Notes under the pieces: model-generated
What the model was told of the DNA's origin: nothing
Database searches by the model: none
What the model saw: only the letters and a program-made list of their open reading frames with translations
Shown: positions 8,186 to 16,059 of the stretch, in pieces
How positions within the stretch are numbered: position 1 is the first letter of the stretch
Layout: the number at the start of each line of letters is the position of its first letter
Position numbers and translations under genes: made by a program
DNA from: Desulfobacteraceae bacterium
GTDB lineage: Bacteria; Desulfobacterota; Desulfobacteria; Desulfobacterales; JAABRJ01
Assembly (NCBI GenBank): GCA_022340425.1
Contig: JAJDNY010000171.1
Location: forward strand, 1 to 39,509
Direction of reading: 5' to 3'
Length of the DNA stretch: 39,509 bases

Positions 8186-8917
8186 ATGACATTATACCGC
8201 CTGTTGCCAAGGCTTGTGCTGGGGCTTCTGGTGCTCTCGGCCGCGACGGCGCCAGCCGCTCGCGCCGGCGCCCAGCCCGCACCCGCGGCGGTCGTTGAGA
8301 CGACCGCATTTGAATTCGAACCGGTGGTCGACGGCGCGGCCGTGCGCCACGAGTTTACCATCGCCAACCGCGGCGACGCTCCTTTACGCCTCCTGAAAGT
8401 CCGCACCGGCTGAGGGTGTGCAGCGGTCTCGTATCCGAGACAGATCCCTCCCGGCGGCGAGGGCAAGATCAAGATTCAGGTGGATACCACCGGCTACGGC
8501 GGTCGCGAATTGCGCAAAAGCGCCGTTGTCGATACCGATGACCCGCGGAACCCCGCCATCACCCTGCAGATTTCAGGCAAAGTGGCGCGCTTCGTGACGA
8601 TCATCCCCCATTCGGTCCAATTCTCGGGGCCGGTGGGCACCCCGATGTCGGCCGTGGTGCGGATCCTCCCCGAGCCGCAGTTCCCCTTCAGGGTGCTCTC
8701 CATCAGCCCCAAAACGGGGGATCACATCCGCTGCGACCTCCAGCAAGTCACCGAGTCCGGGCGACCGGTCTACCTGGTGACTGTGGAGAATCTCAAGGTC
8801 GACAAGGGCCGTTACCACGATGTCGTGCTGGTCAAAACCGACAGCGGGATCCGGCCCGAGATCAAAATCAGCGTTTTTGGGAACCTTTATGAACGGCCGC
8901 CTAAAAGCCAATCCTGA
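8186..8917 (+). CDS. DUF1573-like exported protein with in-frame TGA (candidate selenocysteine, residue 76)
   Basis: Read through one TGA at 8411-8413, a single frame encodes 243 aa. It has a signal peptide (hydrophobic residues 8-21, ARA cleavage site near 27) and a DUF1573/Ig-like region: FEFEPVVDGAAVRHEFTIAN, LRLLKV, then RTG-TGA-GCAAVSY, IPPGGEGKIKIQVDT and TDDPRNPAITLQISGKV. DUF1573 proteins normally have a TGCGC-type motif after the 'l.kV' strand; here the TGA takes the place of the first Cys, leaving U-G-C. The same frame continues on both sides, with no indel and family-like sequence after the stop. A hairpin follows the TGA (see 8412-8450). This makes selenocysteine more likely than decay, but a nonsense mutation or base-call error cannot be excluded. 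Ordinary gene calling would split it into 8186-8413 and 8480-8917. Its molecular role is unknown. The HAD gene overlaps its end. Confidence 0.7.
8412..8450 (+). promoter_or_regulatory. Candidate bacterial SECIS stem-loop
   Basis: Directly behind the in-frame TGA, GTCTCG (8426-8431) pairs perfectly with CGAGAC (8436-8441) around a TATC loop. An outer stem GAGGG (8412-8416)/CCCTC (8446-8450) can close the structure. The upper stem begins 12 nt after the TGA, close to the 11-nt spacing of the E. coli fdhF element. If the last G-C pair opens, the loop begins with GU, in line with the usual requirement for a G at the start of the loop. The internal bulge is asymmetric (9 and 4 nt). Confidence 0.5.
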
Positions 8918-9542
8918 GATCCGGGTGGTCGCCTTCGACTGCGACGGGGTGATGTTCGACTCCGCCGACGCCAACCGGGCCTTCTACAACGACATCCTGC
9001 GGCGCATGGGCAGGGCCGAGATGACCCCGGCCCAGTTCGCCTACACCCACATGCACGCGGTTCAGGATTCCATCGCCCACCTGTTTCCCAACCCGGCCGA
9101 GCGGGACCAGGCCCACGCGTGCCGGATGGGAATAAATTACGAGCAGTTCATCCCCATCATGCGGATGGCCCCCTATCTCAAGCCGCTGCTGCAAAACCTC
9201 AGGCGGCGCTACAAGACCGCCGTCGCCACCAACCGCACCGACACCATGCCGCGCGTGATGTCGGATCACGGTCTCGAAGGTTACTTCGACCTGGTGATCA
9301 GCGCCGCCGATGTGCGCCGCCCCAAGCCGCACCCCGAGCCGCTGCTGAAAATTCTCGACTTCTTCGAAGTGTCACCGCGGGAGATGATTTACGTGGGGGA
9401 TTCGGAAGTCGACCGGCTGGCGGCCGCCGCGGCCGGCATTCCGCTGGTGGCCTACAGAAACCGCGAGCTGGCCGCCGATTTTCATGTGGACGACATGCAA
9501 GCCCTGGAAACGCTGCTGCTGGAGCGCAACCCTACCCTCTGA
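8889..9542 (+). CDS. HAD-superfamily hydrolase, phosphoglycolate phosphatase-like
   Basis: The 217-aa protein carries the four HAD motifs in order: DCDGVMFDS (I, nucleophile Asp near residue 17), TNRT (II, near 114), KPHP (III Lys, near 145) and GDSEVD (IV, near 172). A helical cap lies between I and II, as in subfamily IA phosphatases such as Gph. It therefore should dephosphorylate a small phosphorylated metabolite, with Asp-phosphate as intermediate and Mg2+ as cofactor; the substrate is not readable. The ATG at 8889 lies inside the last 29 bp of the DUF1573-like gene in another frame, so the two are probably translationally coupled. A longer frame from 8820 adds non-homologous residues and was not used. 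The next gene is convergent. Confidence 0.88.
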   Translation: MNGRLKANPEIRVVAFDCDGVMFDSADANRAFYNDILRRMGRAEMTPAQFAYTHMHAVQDSIAHLFPNPAERDQAHACRMGINYEQFIPIMRMAPYLKPLLQNLRRRYKTAVATNRTDTMPRVMSDHGLEGYFDLVISAADVRRPKPHPEPLLKILDFFEVSPREMIYVGDSEVDRLAAAAAGIPLVAYRNRELAADFHVDDMQALETLLLERNPTL

Positions 9543-9653
9543 ACCCGCCCGGATTCTTCCCGCACCCCGCACCATTTTTCCCAGGCGCCCCCACGATCCG
9601 CCCATGTATGTTGCAAAACGGCTTGCGCGCCCGGGGTTCCCGGCAAGGGCGCT

Positions 9654-10460
9654 TCATGCCGTGGGGGTGGTGGGGGGAACCGCGCAGCCTGCCGCAACGT
9701 GGCGCCGGACCCGTTCCAGGGCGGCCTCAAGCCCGTCGGCCGGCGGCAGGCGAACGCTGATTTTTTTGATGTAGCCGCGCGTTTGCAGGGCCTGGAAGGA
9801 GGGCTGGAAGTTCAGGTCGAACACCCAGCCGAGCTGAAGCAGCTTGAAGTCGTTGAAACTGCGGAGGGTTGCCAGGTCCACCATCCGGCCGGCCGCCAGG
9901 CTGGCGATCGCCGCCGGCGAGCAGGTGGGCAAATCCGGCAGCCCCAGTTCGATCACCGGGTCGGGCGCCTCCCGGCGGCGGTCGTAATAGTCGGTGACCA
10001 CTTTCCAGATGTCCAGCTTGTCGGCGTCGCGCAGCAGGCGCATCAGCAGCCGCCCGAAGCCCGGCGGGCCGCCCGGCAGGCGGGCGGCGTTGTGGAAGGC
10101 CACGGCCCGGACGATCAGCCGCCTTTCGGCCCGCGGCAGGGCGTGCAAGACGCGCTGGGCCGCCATCGTGCGCAGGCTCAGGTGGGCGTGATTGGCCGAA
10201 GCCCGGTCCAGAAACGTGCCGTAGCGGGCATATTGGGGGAAGCGGCCGACGTCGTGCATCAGGGCCGCGGCCTGGGCCAGGCGCAGTTGGGGCTCCGGCA
10301 GGCCCAGTCGCCCGCCCAGCATGCGGATATCGTCGCGAACCCGCAGGCTGTGGTCGTATTTCAAGCGCACCGGGCGGTCGTAGACCGGATCCCGACGGTA
10401 GAACCCCTGAACGAAGGCGTCGAGCCAGGTCTCCAGGCGGGTGAGGTCGGCGGGGGTCAC
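9654..10460 (-). CDS. HD-domain phosphohydrolase-like protein
   Basis: This 268-aa cytoplasmic protein shows the HD metal-binding pattern: KYDHSLRVRDD (first His), ALMHDVGRFPQ (HD pair), HAHLS, VAFHN and LLRDADKLD (last Asp). These are the residues that hold the metal pair in HD/PDEase-fold phosphohydrolases, so hydrolysis of a nucleotide or phosphate ester is expected. It has no GYP signature and no sensor or response-regulator domain. It starts with GTG at 10460, overlapping the mobB stop by four bases (GTGA), so it is the second gene of a mobB-HD operon. Why it is coupled to mobB is unclear. The C-terminal 80 residues are less typical, and the substrate is unknown. Confidence 0.82.
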   Translation of the reverse strand: MTPADLTRLETWLDAFVQGFYRRDPVYDRPVRLKYDHSLRVRDDIRMLGGRLGLPEPQLRLAQAAALMHDVGRFPQYARYGTFLDRASANHAHLSLRTMAAQRVLHALPRAERRLIVRAVAFHNAARLPGGPPGFGRLLMRLLRDADKLDIWKVVTDYYDRRREAPDPVIELGLPDLPTCSPAAIASLAAGRMVDLATLRSFNDFKLLQLGWVFDLNFQPSFQALQTRGYIKKISVRLPPADGLEAALERVRRHVAAGCAVPPTTPTA

Positions 10461-10939
10461 AGGAAGCGCGACTCGATCAGATCGGCCAGCGCCGTGACCT
10501 GATCGAAGCCGTAAACGGGTGCCGCCACCGTCACGGGGGCGTCGGTCACCATGGCGATGCGGCTGCCGTCGGGCAGGTCAAGGGGGCTGTGGTTGCATTC
10601 GGCGCGGTAAACTTCGATTTTGGGTTTGTCCGCGTGTTTGTAGCCTTCGGTGATGATCAGATCCATGTCTGCGAAGTAGGGCAGGAGATCGTCTATCTCC
10701 TGGGACTGCAGGCGCTTGACCAGCGAAAGGCTTTCCCCTGAGGTGACCATCACGGCGTCGGCGCCGGCCTGCCGGTGGCGCCAGCTGTCCTTGCCCTGAC
10801 GGTCGATGTCGAATCCGCGGGAGGTGTGTTTGATGGTACCGATCCTGTAGCCGCGGCGCTTGAGCTCGGGAATCAGGCGTTCAATCAGGGTGGTCTTGCC
10901 GCAGTCGGATTTGCCGACAATGGAAATGATCGGGGGCAT
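10457..10939 (-). CDS. mobB: Molybdopterin-guanine dinucleotide biosynthesis protein MobB
   Basis: The 160-aa P-loop GTPase starts with IISIVGKSDCGKTTLIERLI (Walker A at residues 9-17) and continues with GYRIGTIKHTSRGFDIDRQGKDSWRHRQAGA, the conserved MobB stretch. DLIITEGYKHADKPKIEV is near residue 90. MobB assists MobA in attaching GMP to molybdopterin, making the bis-MGD cofactor of formate dehydrogenases and related enzymes. The protein is full length and ends shortly after the final beta strand. The ATG at 10939 has a predicted promoter behind it (10976-11004). It overlaps the HD-domain gene. The family call is solid. Confidence 0.93.
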   Translation of the reverse strand: MPPIISIVGKSDCGKTTLIERLIPELKRRGYRIGTIKHTSRGFDIDRQGKDSWRHRQAGADAVMVTSGESLSLVKRLQSQEIDDLLPYFADMDLIITEGYKHADKPKIEVYRAECNHSPLDLPDGSRIAMVTDAPVTVAAPVYGFDQVTALADLIESRFL

Positions 10940-10975
10940 TGAACTTCACCTATGGCACCGGAATAAGTGCGCGTA

Positions 10976-11004
10976 AAACTAAGCTCCACCACCGCCCTTG
11001 TCAA
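10976..11004 (-). promoter_or_regulatory. Predicted promoter for the mobB operon
   Basis: On the minus strand TTGACA (10999-11004) and TAGTTT (10976-10981) are 17 bp apart, about 40 bp upstream of the mobB ATG. The -35 is perfect and the -10 is weak. Confidence 0.45.
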
Positions 11005-11032
11005 GCCGCGGCGGGCCGCTGCGCCCCGGCGG

Positions 11033-11494
11033 TTATTCCCCTTGGGCGGTTTTATACGGCTTGACCAGCAGGACCGGGATGGTCGCGCTTTTGCTGATGC
11101 GCTCGGCCACCGATCCGAAGACGATTTTGTCGATGCCCTTGCGGCCGTGGGTTCCCATGATGATCAGGTCGATGTTTTCAGCCTGGGCGTAGTTCAGGAT
11201 CTGATCGCAGATGTCGCCGGAGACCACCTGGGCGCGCGTGTCGGGGTAGTCCTTGAAAAACTCCTGGCGGAACTCCTCCAGCCGTTGGGTGGCGCCCTCG
11301 ACCACGTCCCGTTCGAAGCGGTCCACCGTGGGGTGGGGCACGTAAATGCTGGTGAAATATTCAAACACGCGTGCCACGAAGAGCAGGTGGATCTGGGCGC
11401 CGAACTTCTCGGCCATCATGGTCACGCAGGAAACCAGCTGCGGCGATGTCTCCGAAAGATCCACCGGGAAGAGTATCTTTTTAAAATCTGCCAT
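11033..11494 (-). CDS. Universal stress protein, UspA family
   Basis: From the ATG at 11494 (behind AAGGAGA) the protein has 153 aa, the standard single-domain length. It starts with KKILFPVDLSETS, where the Asp belongs to the nucleotide site. It ends with LIIMGTHGRKGIDKIVFGSVAERISKSATIPVLLV, which holds the G-2x-G-9x-G-(S/T) ATP-binding signature. It is likely a cytoplasmic ATP-binding stress protein. It is a single gene with its own promoter at 11554-11582. No partner gene is apparent. Confidence 0.93.
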   Translation of the reverse strand: MADFKKILFPVDLSETSPQLVSCVTMMAEKFGAQIHLLFVARVFEYFTSIYVPHPTVDRFERDVVEGATQRLEEFRQEFFKDYPDTRAQVVSGDICDQILNYAQAENIDLIIMGTHGRKGIDKIVFGSVAERISKSATIPVLLVKPYKTAQGE

Positions 11495-11553
11495 GCTCCG
11501 TCTCCTTTCCATGGTGAGGGGCGTGGGGGCCCCCGAAATCCGGATGATCCCGG

Positions 11554-11582
11554 ACTATACAGGAACTCCGGCGGCGCTTCAA
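11554..11582 (-). promoter_or_regulatory. Predicted promoter for the UspA gene
   Basis: Minus-strand TTGAAG (11577-11582) and TATAGT (11554-11559), with a 17-bp spacer, lie about 60 bp before the start codon. This is a good sigma-70 match. Confidence 0.55.
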
Positions 11583-11625
11583 GCACCCCCGCAGCCTGGC
11601 TGGCCGGCGGCTTTGGGATCCGCTT

Positions 11626-11653
11626 TTGATCCTGGGGCGGCCTGTGGTATACA
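11626..11653 (+). promoter_or_regulatory. Predicted promoter for the YchF-like gene
   Basis: TTGATC (11626-11631) and TATACA (11648-11653) with a 16-bp spacer lie about 130 bp ahead of the ATG at 11782. Between them and the gene, 11726-11735 and 11745-11754 form a 10-bp GC stem with a 9-nt loop in the presumed leader. Confidence 0.45.
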
Positions 11654-11781
11654 AGCGATCGCAGTCGCAGCAATCACCGGCGCCACAAAGTGCGGCACTG
11701 GTTTTTGGCGTGGCTCTCAATTTTGGGCGGCGCTGCCAAAGCCCCAGCGCCGCCACGGCATTCGGAAGGAGGACCCAAGCC

Positions 11782-12819
11782 ATGAAACTCGGCATCATCG
11801 GTCTCGCCCGGGCGGGCAAGACGACCGTTTTCGAGGCCCTGACCGGCAATCTAGCCGAAGGCGCCCACAAGGGGGAGAGCCGCATCGGAACCATCCGGGT
11901 GCCCGATGAACGGATCGACATTCTCAGTCGGCTCTACACCCCGCGCAAGACCATTTATGCCACGGTGGCCTATTTCCTGCCGGGTTTCCAGGGGGGCACC
12001 CGCGAGGGCGGCGCCAGGGAGCAGCAGCCCTGGCAGCAGACCCGCGACTGCGACGCCCTGATCCACGTCGTGCGCAATTTCAGCGGCTACGGTTTCGAGG
12101 TCCCCCGGCCGGCGGCGGACCTTGCGGCCCTGGACCAGGAGCTGATCCTGGCCGATCTGGTGGTGGTGGAAAAGCGCCTGGAGCGGCTGGAACTCGACCA
12201 GAAGCGCGGCAAGAAGCCCGATCTCGAGGAGCTATCGCTGCTCACCGCCTGCCGCGATGGGCTGGAAAAAGAGCTGCCGCTGCGGGCCGCGCCGGCCCTG
12301 GCCGCGGCCCCCCAGCTGCGGGGCTTCGCCTTCCTGTCGGCCAAGCCGATGCTGGTGCTGTTCAACAACGAGGACGACGACGACACCTTTCCGGCCGCGG
12401 TGGGGCCGGTGCAGCGGGAAAACGGCATGGTGATGCGCGCCAAGCTGGAGCACGAGTTGGTCCAGATGTCGGCGGAAGAGGCCGCCGAGTTTCTGGCGGA
12501 GTTCGCCATCGCCGAGTCGGCCATGGATCGGGTGATCAAAAAGTCATACGACCTGCTGGGGCTGATTTCCTTTTTCACCGTGGGCGAGGATGAGGTTCGG
12601 GCCTGGACCGTGCGGCGCGGCACCGCCGCCCTGGATGCCGCGGATGTGATCCACTCGGACATCAAGAAAGGCTTTATCCGGGCCGAGGTGCTGGCCTACC
12701 GGGACCTCATGGCGGCCGGCAGTTACGCCGCCGCTCGCAAACAGGGCACCGTGCGCCTGGAGGGCAAAACTTACGCGATGCAGGACGGCGACATCGTCAA
12801 TTTCCGCTTCAACCTCTGA
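11782..12819 (+). CDS. Divergent YchF/Obg-like P-loop protein (DUF933 C-terminus)
   Basis: From the ATG at 11782 (behind GGAAGGAGG) the product has 345 aa, close to YchF (about 363). The P-loop is GLARAGKTTVFEALTG rather than YchF's GLPNVGKST. Where YchF has the G3 'DIAGL' motif, this protein reads AYFLPGFQGGTREGG, so the switch II Asp is missing. The coiled-coil segment (ELILADLVVVEKRLERL) and the C-terminal TGS-like DUF933 domain (IHSDIKKGFIRAEVLAYRDL, LEGKTYAMQDGDIVNFRFNL) are well conserved. It is therefore a YchF relative that may bind a nucleotide but hydrolyse it differently or not at all. The true ychF would be expected elsewhere in the genome. It is a single gene, convergent with the radical SAM gene. 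Confidence 0.85.
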   Translation: MKLGIIGLARAGKTTVFEALTGNLAEGAHKGESRIGTIRVPDERIDILSRLYTPRKTIYATVAYFLPGFQGGTREGGAREQQPWQQTRDCDALIHVVRNFSGYGFEVPRPAADLAALDQELILADLVVVEKRLERLELDQKRGKKPDLEELSLLTACRDGLEKELPLRAAPALAAAPQLRGFAFLSAKPMLVLFNNEDDDDTFPAAVGPVQRENGMVMRAKLEHELVQMSAEEAAEFLAEFAIAESAMDRVIKKSYDLLGLISFFTVGEDEVRAWTVRRGTAALDAADVIHSDIKKGFIRAEVLAYRDLMAAGSYAAARKQGTVRLEGKTYAMQDGDIVNFRFNL

Positions 12820-12853
12820 CCCTTTTCACCCACCGGCCGCCCGCAGCGCCGGG

Positions 12854-13867
12854 TCAGTCGGCGCGCAGCTCCTCCTTGAGCAGGCAGCAGGCCACCCGGT
12901 AGCGCGGGCGGCCGGCGGCGTCATAGGCCAGGTTGCCCGGCTGGATCAGCTTGTTCATCACGCAGCCTTCAGGGATGTCCAACTGGAAGAGCGCCGCCTC
13001 GTTGATGCCGCCGGTTTCCCGCAGGCCGTCGTCGCCAATCGTCAGGCTATGCAGCGGGTAGTCCTCGCACAGGGGGCAGCGGTAGACCCGGCCGTTGGGG
13101 AAAACGAAGTAGTTGCAGGCCACCCGCCCGGCGCAGGCAAACGGTTCGCCGGGGTCCAGAAAGACCTTCGGATAGGTGACGGTGATGCCCCGGGCCGCCG
13201 CCCGCTCGGCCACTGCCGGGACGGTCTCGCACCACTCCTGGCGCGACACCTGGGGCCCACCGGGGTCCCGGGCGCCGCCGGCCTCGCGGGCGGACTGACC
13301 CCGCAGGCCGATCACCTGGATGAAAAAGCGCTCCACCCCCAGGGCTTGCAAGAGGGGCGGCATCTGGGGCAGCTCATTGATGTTGTCGCGGCTGACGGTG
13401 AAGATCAGGCTGGCGCCAAACCCGGCCTTGACCGCCTTGCGGATGCCGGCGGTGCAGGCCGCATAGCTGCCCGCGCCGCGGATGCGGTCGTTTACCGGCG
13501 CGCTGGCGCCGTCGAGGCTGAAGCTGAAATAGTCCACCTCCGCTGGGGTGACCCGCCCGAGGATGTCGTTAAACAGGTAGCCGTTGGTGTCGATGGTGAC
13601 CGAGGCATAGCCCAGGCGGCGGGCGCTTTGCACCGCCTGGGCAAGCTCCGGGTGCAGGGTGGGCTCGCCGCCCAGGAAGATCACGTTGGCGGTCGGGCTT
13701 TTGTCGGCAAACAGCGCCAGCCAGCGCTCGATGGTGGCCAGGGGCAGGCTCTCACGGCCGTGCTGGGCGGGGTTGATGTAGCAGTGGCGGCAGCGCAGGT
13801 TGCAGCGGGTCAGGATGTGGAAAAAAAGATTGGTGGCGTTTTTGGAAAACGCGACGGTCCGTTTCAT
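12854..13867 (-). CDS. Radical SAM protein with C-terminal Cys-rich (SPASM-like) region
   Basis: The 337-aa protein has the radical SAM cluster motif CNLRCRHC at about residues 22-29, the FLGGEPTLHPEL strand and SAM-binding 'GGE' near 65, and SFSLDGASAPVNDRIRG near 130. A C-terminal set of cysteines follows: CAGRVACNYFVFPNGRVYRCPLCEDYPLHSLTIGD, then a Cys at EGCVMN and a CC pair near the end. This layout resembles SPASM/twitch-type enzymes that modify peptides or other macromolecules, but no precursor peptide was seen nearby. It is the last gene of a minus-strand run (carA, carB, purF, CNB protein), 33 bp after the CNB gene. The substrate is unknown. The ATG lacks a clear Shine-Dalgarno, suggesting coupling to the gene before it. 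Confidence 0.85.
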   Translation of the reverse strand: MKRTVAFSKNATNLFFHILTRCNLRCRHCYINPAQHGRESLPLATIERWLALFADKSPTANVIFLGGEPTLHPELAQAVQSARRLGYASVTIDTNGYLFNDILGRVTPAEVDYFSFSLDGASAPVNDRIRGAGSYAACTAGIRKAVKAGFGASLIFTVSRDNINELPQMPPLLQALGVERFFIQVIGLRGQSAREAGGARDPGGPQVSRQEWCETVPAVAERAAARGITVTYPKVFLDPGEPFACAGRVACNYFVFPNGRVYRCPLCEDYPLHSLTIGDDGLRETGGINEAALFQLDIPEGCVMNKLIQPGNLAYDAAGRPRYRVACCLLKEELRAD

Positions 13868-13900
13868 GGGCAGGGGGCACCAGGCAGCTGCAGGGACCCT

Positions 13901-14404
13901 TCAGCCCCGGTGCTGCTTTAGATTTTCCAGCTCTTTTTTGGTTTTGACCAGCTCCTCGTTGGTCAGGCGCAGCCTGAGGGAAATGAACTCCGAAAAGATC
14001 CGGTAGAGCAGCAGCAGGAAGTTGGCGCGCTCGTCATCGGAGGCAAGGCGGTCGGTGGCCGAGGTGTCCACCGCCAGGCTGATGGTCTTGCCCTCGGCGT
14101 AGACCGAGGCCGACCGCGACAGACCGTCCAGAATCCGCATCTCGCCGAGAATTTCACCGACCTTGTCGATGTGCCGGATGGCCACCCCGTTTTTTTCCAC
14201 GCGGACCCTGCCGGCCAGCAGAAAGTAAATCCAGGGGTCCCGCTCGCCCTCCTCGATGATCAACTCCCCGTCGCCGTATTCGCGGATCTTGCTCAGCCGC
14301 AGGAGCTGCTTCAGGCTGCCGGTTTCAAAATTCTTCAGCGGCGAGAGGGTCATCAGTTTCTGGATGTTCTGGACATTGTCCTGCAGAAACTTGGATTCGA
14401 TCAT
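13901..14404 (-). CDS. Cyclic nucleotide-binding (CRP-like) domain protein without DNA-binding domain
   Basis: The 167-aa protein is a single cNMP-binding beta-roll: LKNFETGSLKQLLRLSKIREYGDGELIIEEGERDPWIYFLLAGRVRVEKNG, then GEILGEMRILDGLSRSASVYA, which corresponds to the phosphate-binding cassette (GE...R.A). No helix-turn-helix follows. Instead there is a helical, charged tail (LRLTNEELVKTKKELENLKQHRG) that could form a coiled coil. It may sense a nucleotide or act through protein contacts. The ATG follows AAGGAG. It lies 45 bp after purF and just before the radical SAM gene. The ligand is unknown; similar domains often lack the cNMP-specific residues. Confidence 0.85.
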   Translation of the reverse strand: MIESKFLQDNVQNIQKLMTLSPLKNFETGSLKQLLRLSKIREYGDGELIIEEGERDPWIYFLLAGRVRVEKNGVAIRHIDKVGEILGEMRILDGLSRSASVYAEGKTISLAVDTSATDRLASDDERANFLLLLYRIFSEFISLRLRLTNEELVKTKKELENLKQHRG

Positions 14405-14449
14405 GATGCGCTCCTTGGGATCCCTCTGGCGCGGGTGCCGGGCGGCGGT

Positions 14450-15910
14450 TCACGCCACACATTCCAGGCAGTCCTTGCTCAGGTGCTCGTCGAAGTGAAC
14501 CGGGTATTTTCCGTCAAAGCAGGCCTTACAGAAGGTGTGCTCGGGGTTGGGGACGCCGGTGGAGGTCAACAGGCCCTCCAGGCTCAGGTAGTAGAGGGAA
14601 TCCAGACCCAGCAGGCCGGTCAGTTCCGCCACCGATTTGCTGGCGGCGATCAGCTCGCCCTTGGACGAAAAATCGATCCCGTAGTGGCAGGGAAAGCGGT
14701 GGGGGGGGCCGCTGACCCGCAGATGGATCCGTTTGACGCCGATTTCCCGAAGGGCTTTGACGCGGGTTTTGACGGTGGTGCCGCGGATGATGGAGTCTTC
14801 GATGATGATGATGTCCTTGCCGCGCAGCAGCTCCCGGACCGGGTTGAGCTTGATTCGCACCCCGAAGTCCCGCATGCTCTGGGTGGGCTGAATGAATGTG
14901 CGCCCGACGTAGTGGTTGCGGATCATTCCCAGCTCGAAGGGAATTCCCGAGGCTTCGGAGTAGCCCAATGCGGCGTAGGTCCCGGAATCCGGAAAGGGCA
15001 TCACCAGATCGGCCGCCACCGGCGCCTCCTGGGCCAGCCGGCGGCCGTGGGCCTTGCGCGTCTGGTAGACGTTGCGGCCGCCGAAGATGCTGTCGGGCCG
15101 GGCGAAATAGATGAACTCGAAAATGCAGAAGGCCTGCCGGTCCGCCGGGCGGGTGTGGATCGACTTGATGCCGCTGTCGCTGATGATGATGATTTCGCCG
15201 GGGTCCAGCTCCCGAATGAACTCCGCCTGAACCAGGTCGAAGGCGCAGGTTTCCGATGCCAGGACGTAGCTGCCGTTGAGTTTGCCCAGGCACAGGGGGC
15301 GGAAGCCGTGGGGGTCGCGGATGCCGATGACCTCGCCGCGGCTGGTGAGCATGACCAGCGAAAAGGCGCCTTTGAGGCGCGTGGCGGCCTCCACCAGGGC
15401 CTGCTGGAAGCCGTAGCGCAGGCTCTTGACGAAGAGATGCAGGAAGATCTCACTGTCCATGGTGGTCTGAAAAATGGAGCCGGATTCCTCCAGCTCGTTT
15501 TTCAGCGCCTGGGCATTGACGATGTTGCCGTTGTGACCCACGGCGTAGGACCGCTGGCGGTGGCGGACGACAAACGGCTGGGCGTTGTTGAGGATCGAGC
15601 TGCCGGTGGTGGAGTAGCGCACGTGGCCGACGGCGCTGGTGCCGCCCAGCTGATCCAGGTGCTCGTCGTCGAAGACCTCCGGCACCAAGCCCATCCCCTT
15701 GTGGGACACGATGCTTTTCTCGCGGCTGACCGCGATCCCGGCGCTTTCCTGGCCGCGGTGCTGCACGGCGTAGAGGCCGAAATAGGCCAGGCGGGCGGCA
15801 TCGGTGTGGCCGTGGATGCCGAACAGGCCGCAGGCCTCGCGGGGCTTGTCGTCAAAATCGGGTCGGACGGCGGCGGCGCAGGGCGCATCCCCGTCAGTCT
15901 GGAAGTTCAT
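14450..15910 (-). CDS. purF: Amidophosphoribosyltransferase (glutamine PRPP amidotransferase)
   Basis: With the ATG at 15910 the protein has 486 aa. A propeptide of about 26 residues would be cleaved to expose the catalytic Cys in REACGLFGIHGHTD; YAVQHRGQESAGIAVS follows in the class II glutaminase domain. The PRPP-binding loop IIIIEDSIIRGTTVKT lies in the phosphoribosyltransferase half. Cysteines in HRFPCHYGIDFSS and FCKACFDGKYPVHF match the [4Fe-4S] ligands of the Bacillus-type oxygen-sensitive enzyme. It makes phosphoribosylamine, the first step of purine synthesis. The frame extends upstream to 16033, and alternative starts (e.g. MTPPSV) are possible. It follows carB after about 150 bp on the same strand, so purine and pyrimidine/arginine entry enzymes sit together. 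Confidence 0.95.
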   Translation of the reverse strand: MNFQTDGDAPCAAAVRPDFDDKPREACGLFGIHGHTDAARLAYFGLYAVQHRGQESAGIAVSREKSIVSHKGMGLVPEVFDDEHLDQLGGTSAVGHVRYSTTGSSILNNAQPFVVRHRQRSYAVGHNGNIVNAQALKNELEESGSIFQTTMDSEIFLHLFVKSLRYGFQQALVEAATRLKGAFSLVMLTSRGEVIGIRDPHGFRPLCLGKLNGSYVLASETCAFDLVQAEFIRELDPGEIIIISDSGIKSIHTRPADRQAFCIFEFIYFARPDSIFGGRNVYQTRKAHGRRLAQEAPVAADLVMPFPDSGTYAALGYSEASGIPFELGMIRNHYVGRTFIQPTQSMRDFGVRIKLNPVRELLRGKDIIIIEDSIIRGTTVKTRVKALREIGVKRIHLRVSGPPHRFPCHYGIDFSSKGELIAASKSVAELTGLLGLDSLYYLSLEGLLTSTGVPNPEHTFCKACFDGKYPVHFDEHLSKDCLECVA

Positions 15911-16059
15911 AAAAAAGCCTTTGGCTGGCGGGATCACGCTGGGTGGGGTCATGCAGCGGCTGCCGGCGATCCCGTGTCCGGGGCGGCCCCCCATGTGGGG
16001 CTGCCGGGTTCTTAATTGACACATTATGAGCACCTTGTAAATGCCCGCGGCCGGCGGGG

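Noticed and set aside
8414-8479. Pseudogene reading of the DUF1573-like gene
   Set aside because: There is only one stop, in frame, at a motif Cys position, with family-like sequence after it and a hairpin at the right distance. Selenocysteine explains this better, though base-call error remains possible.
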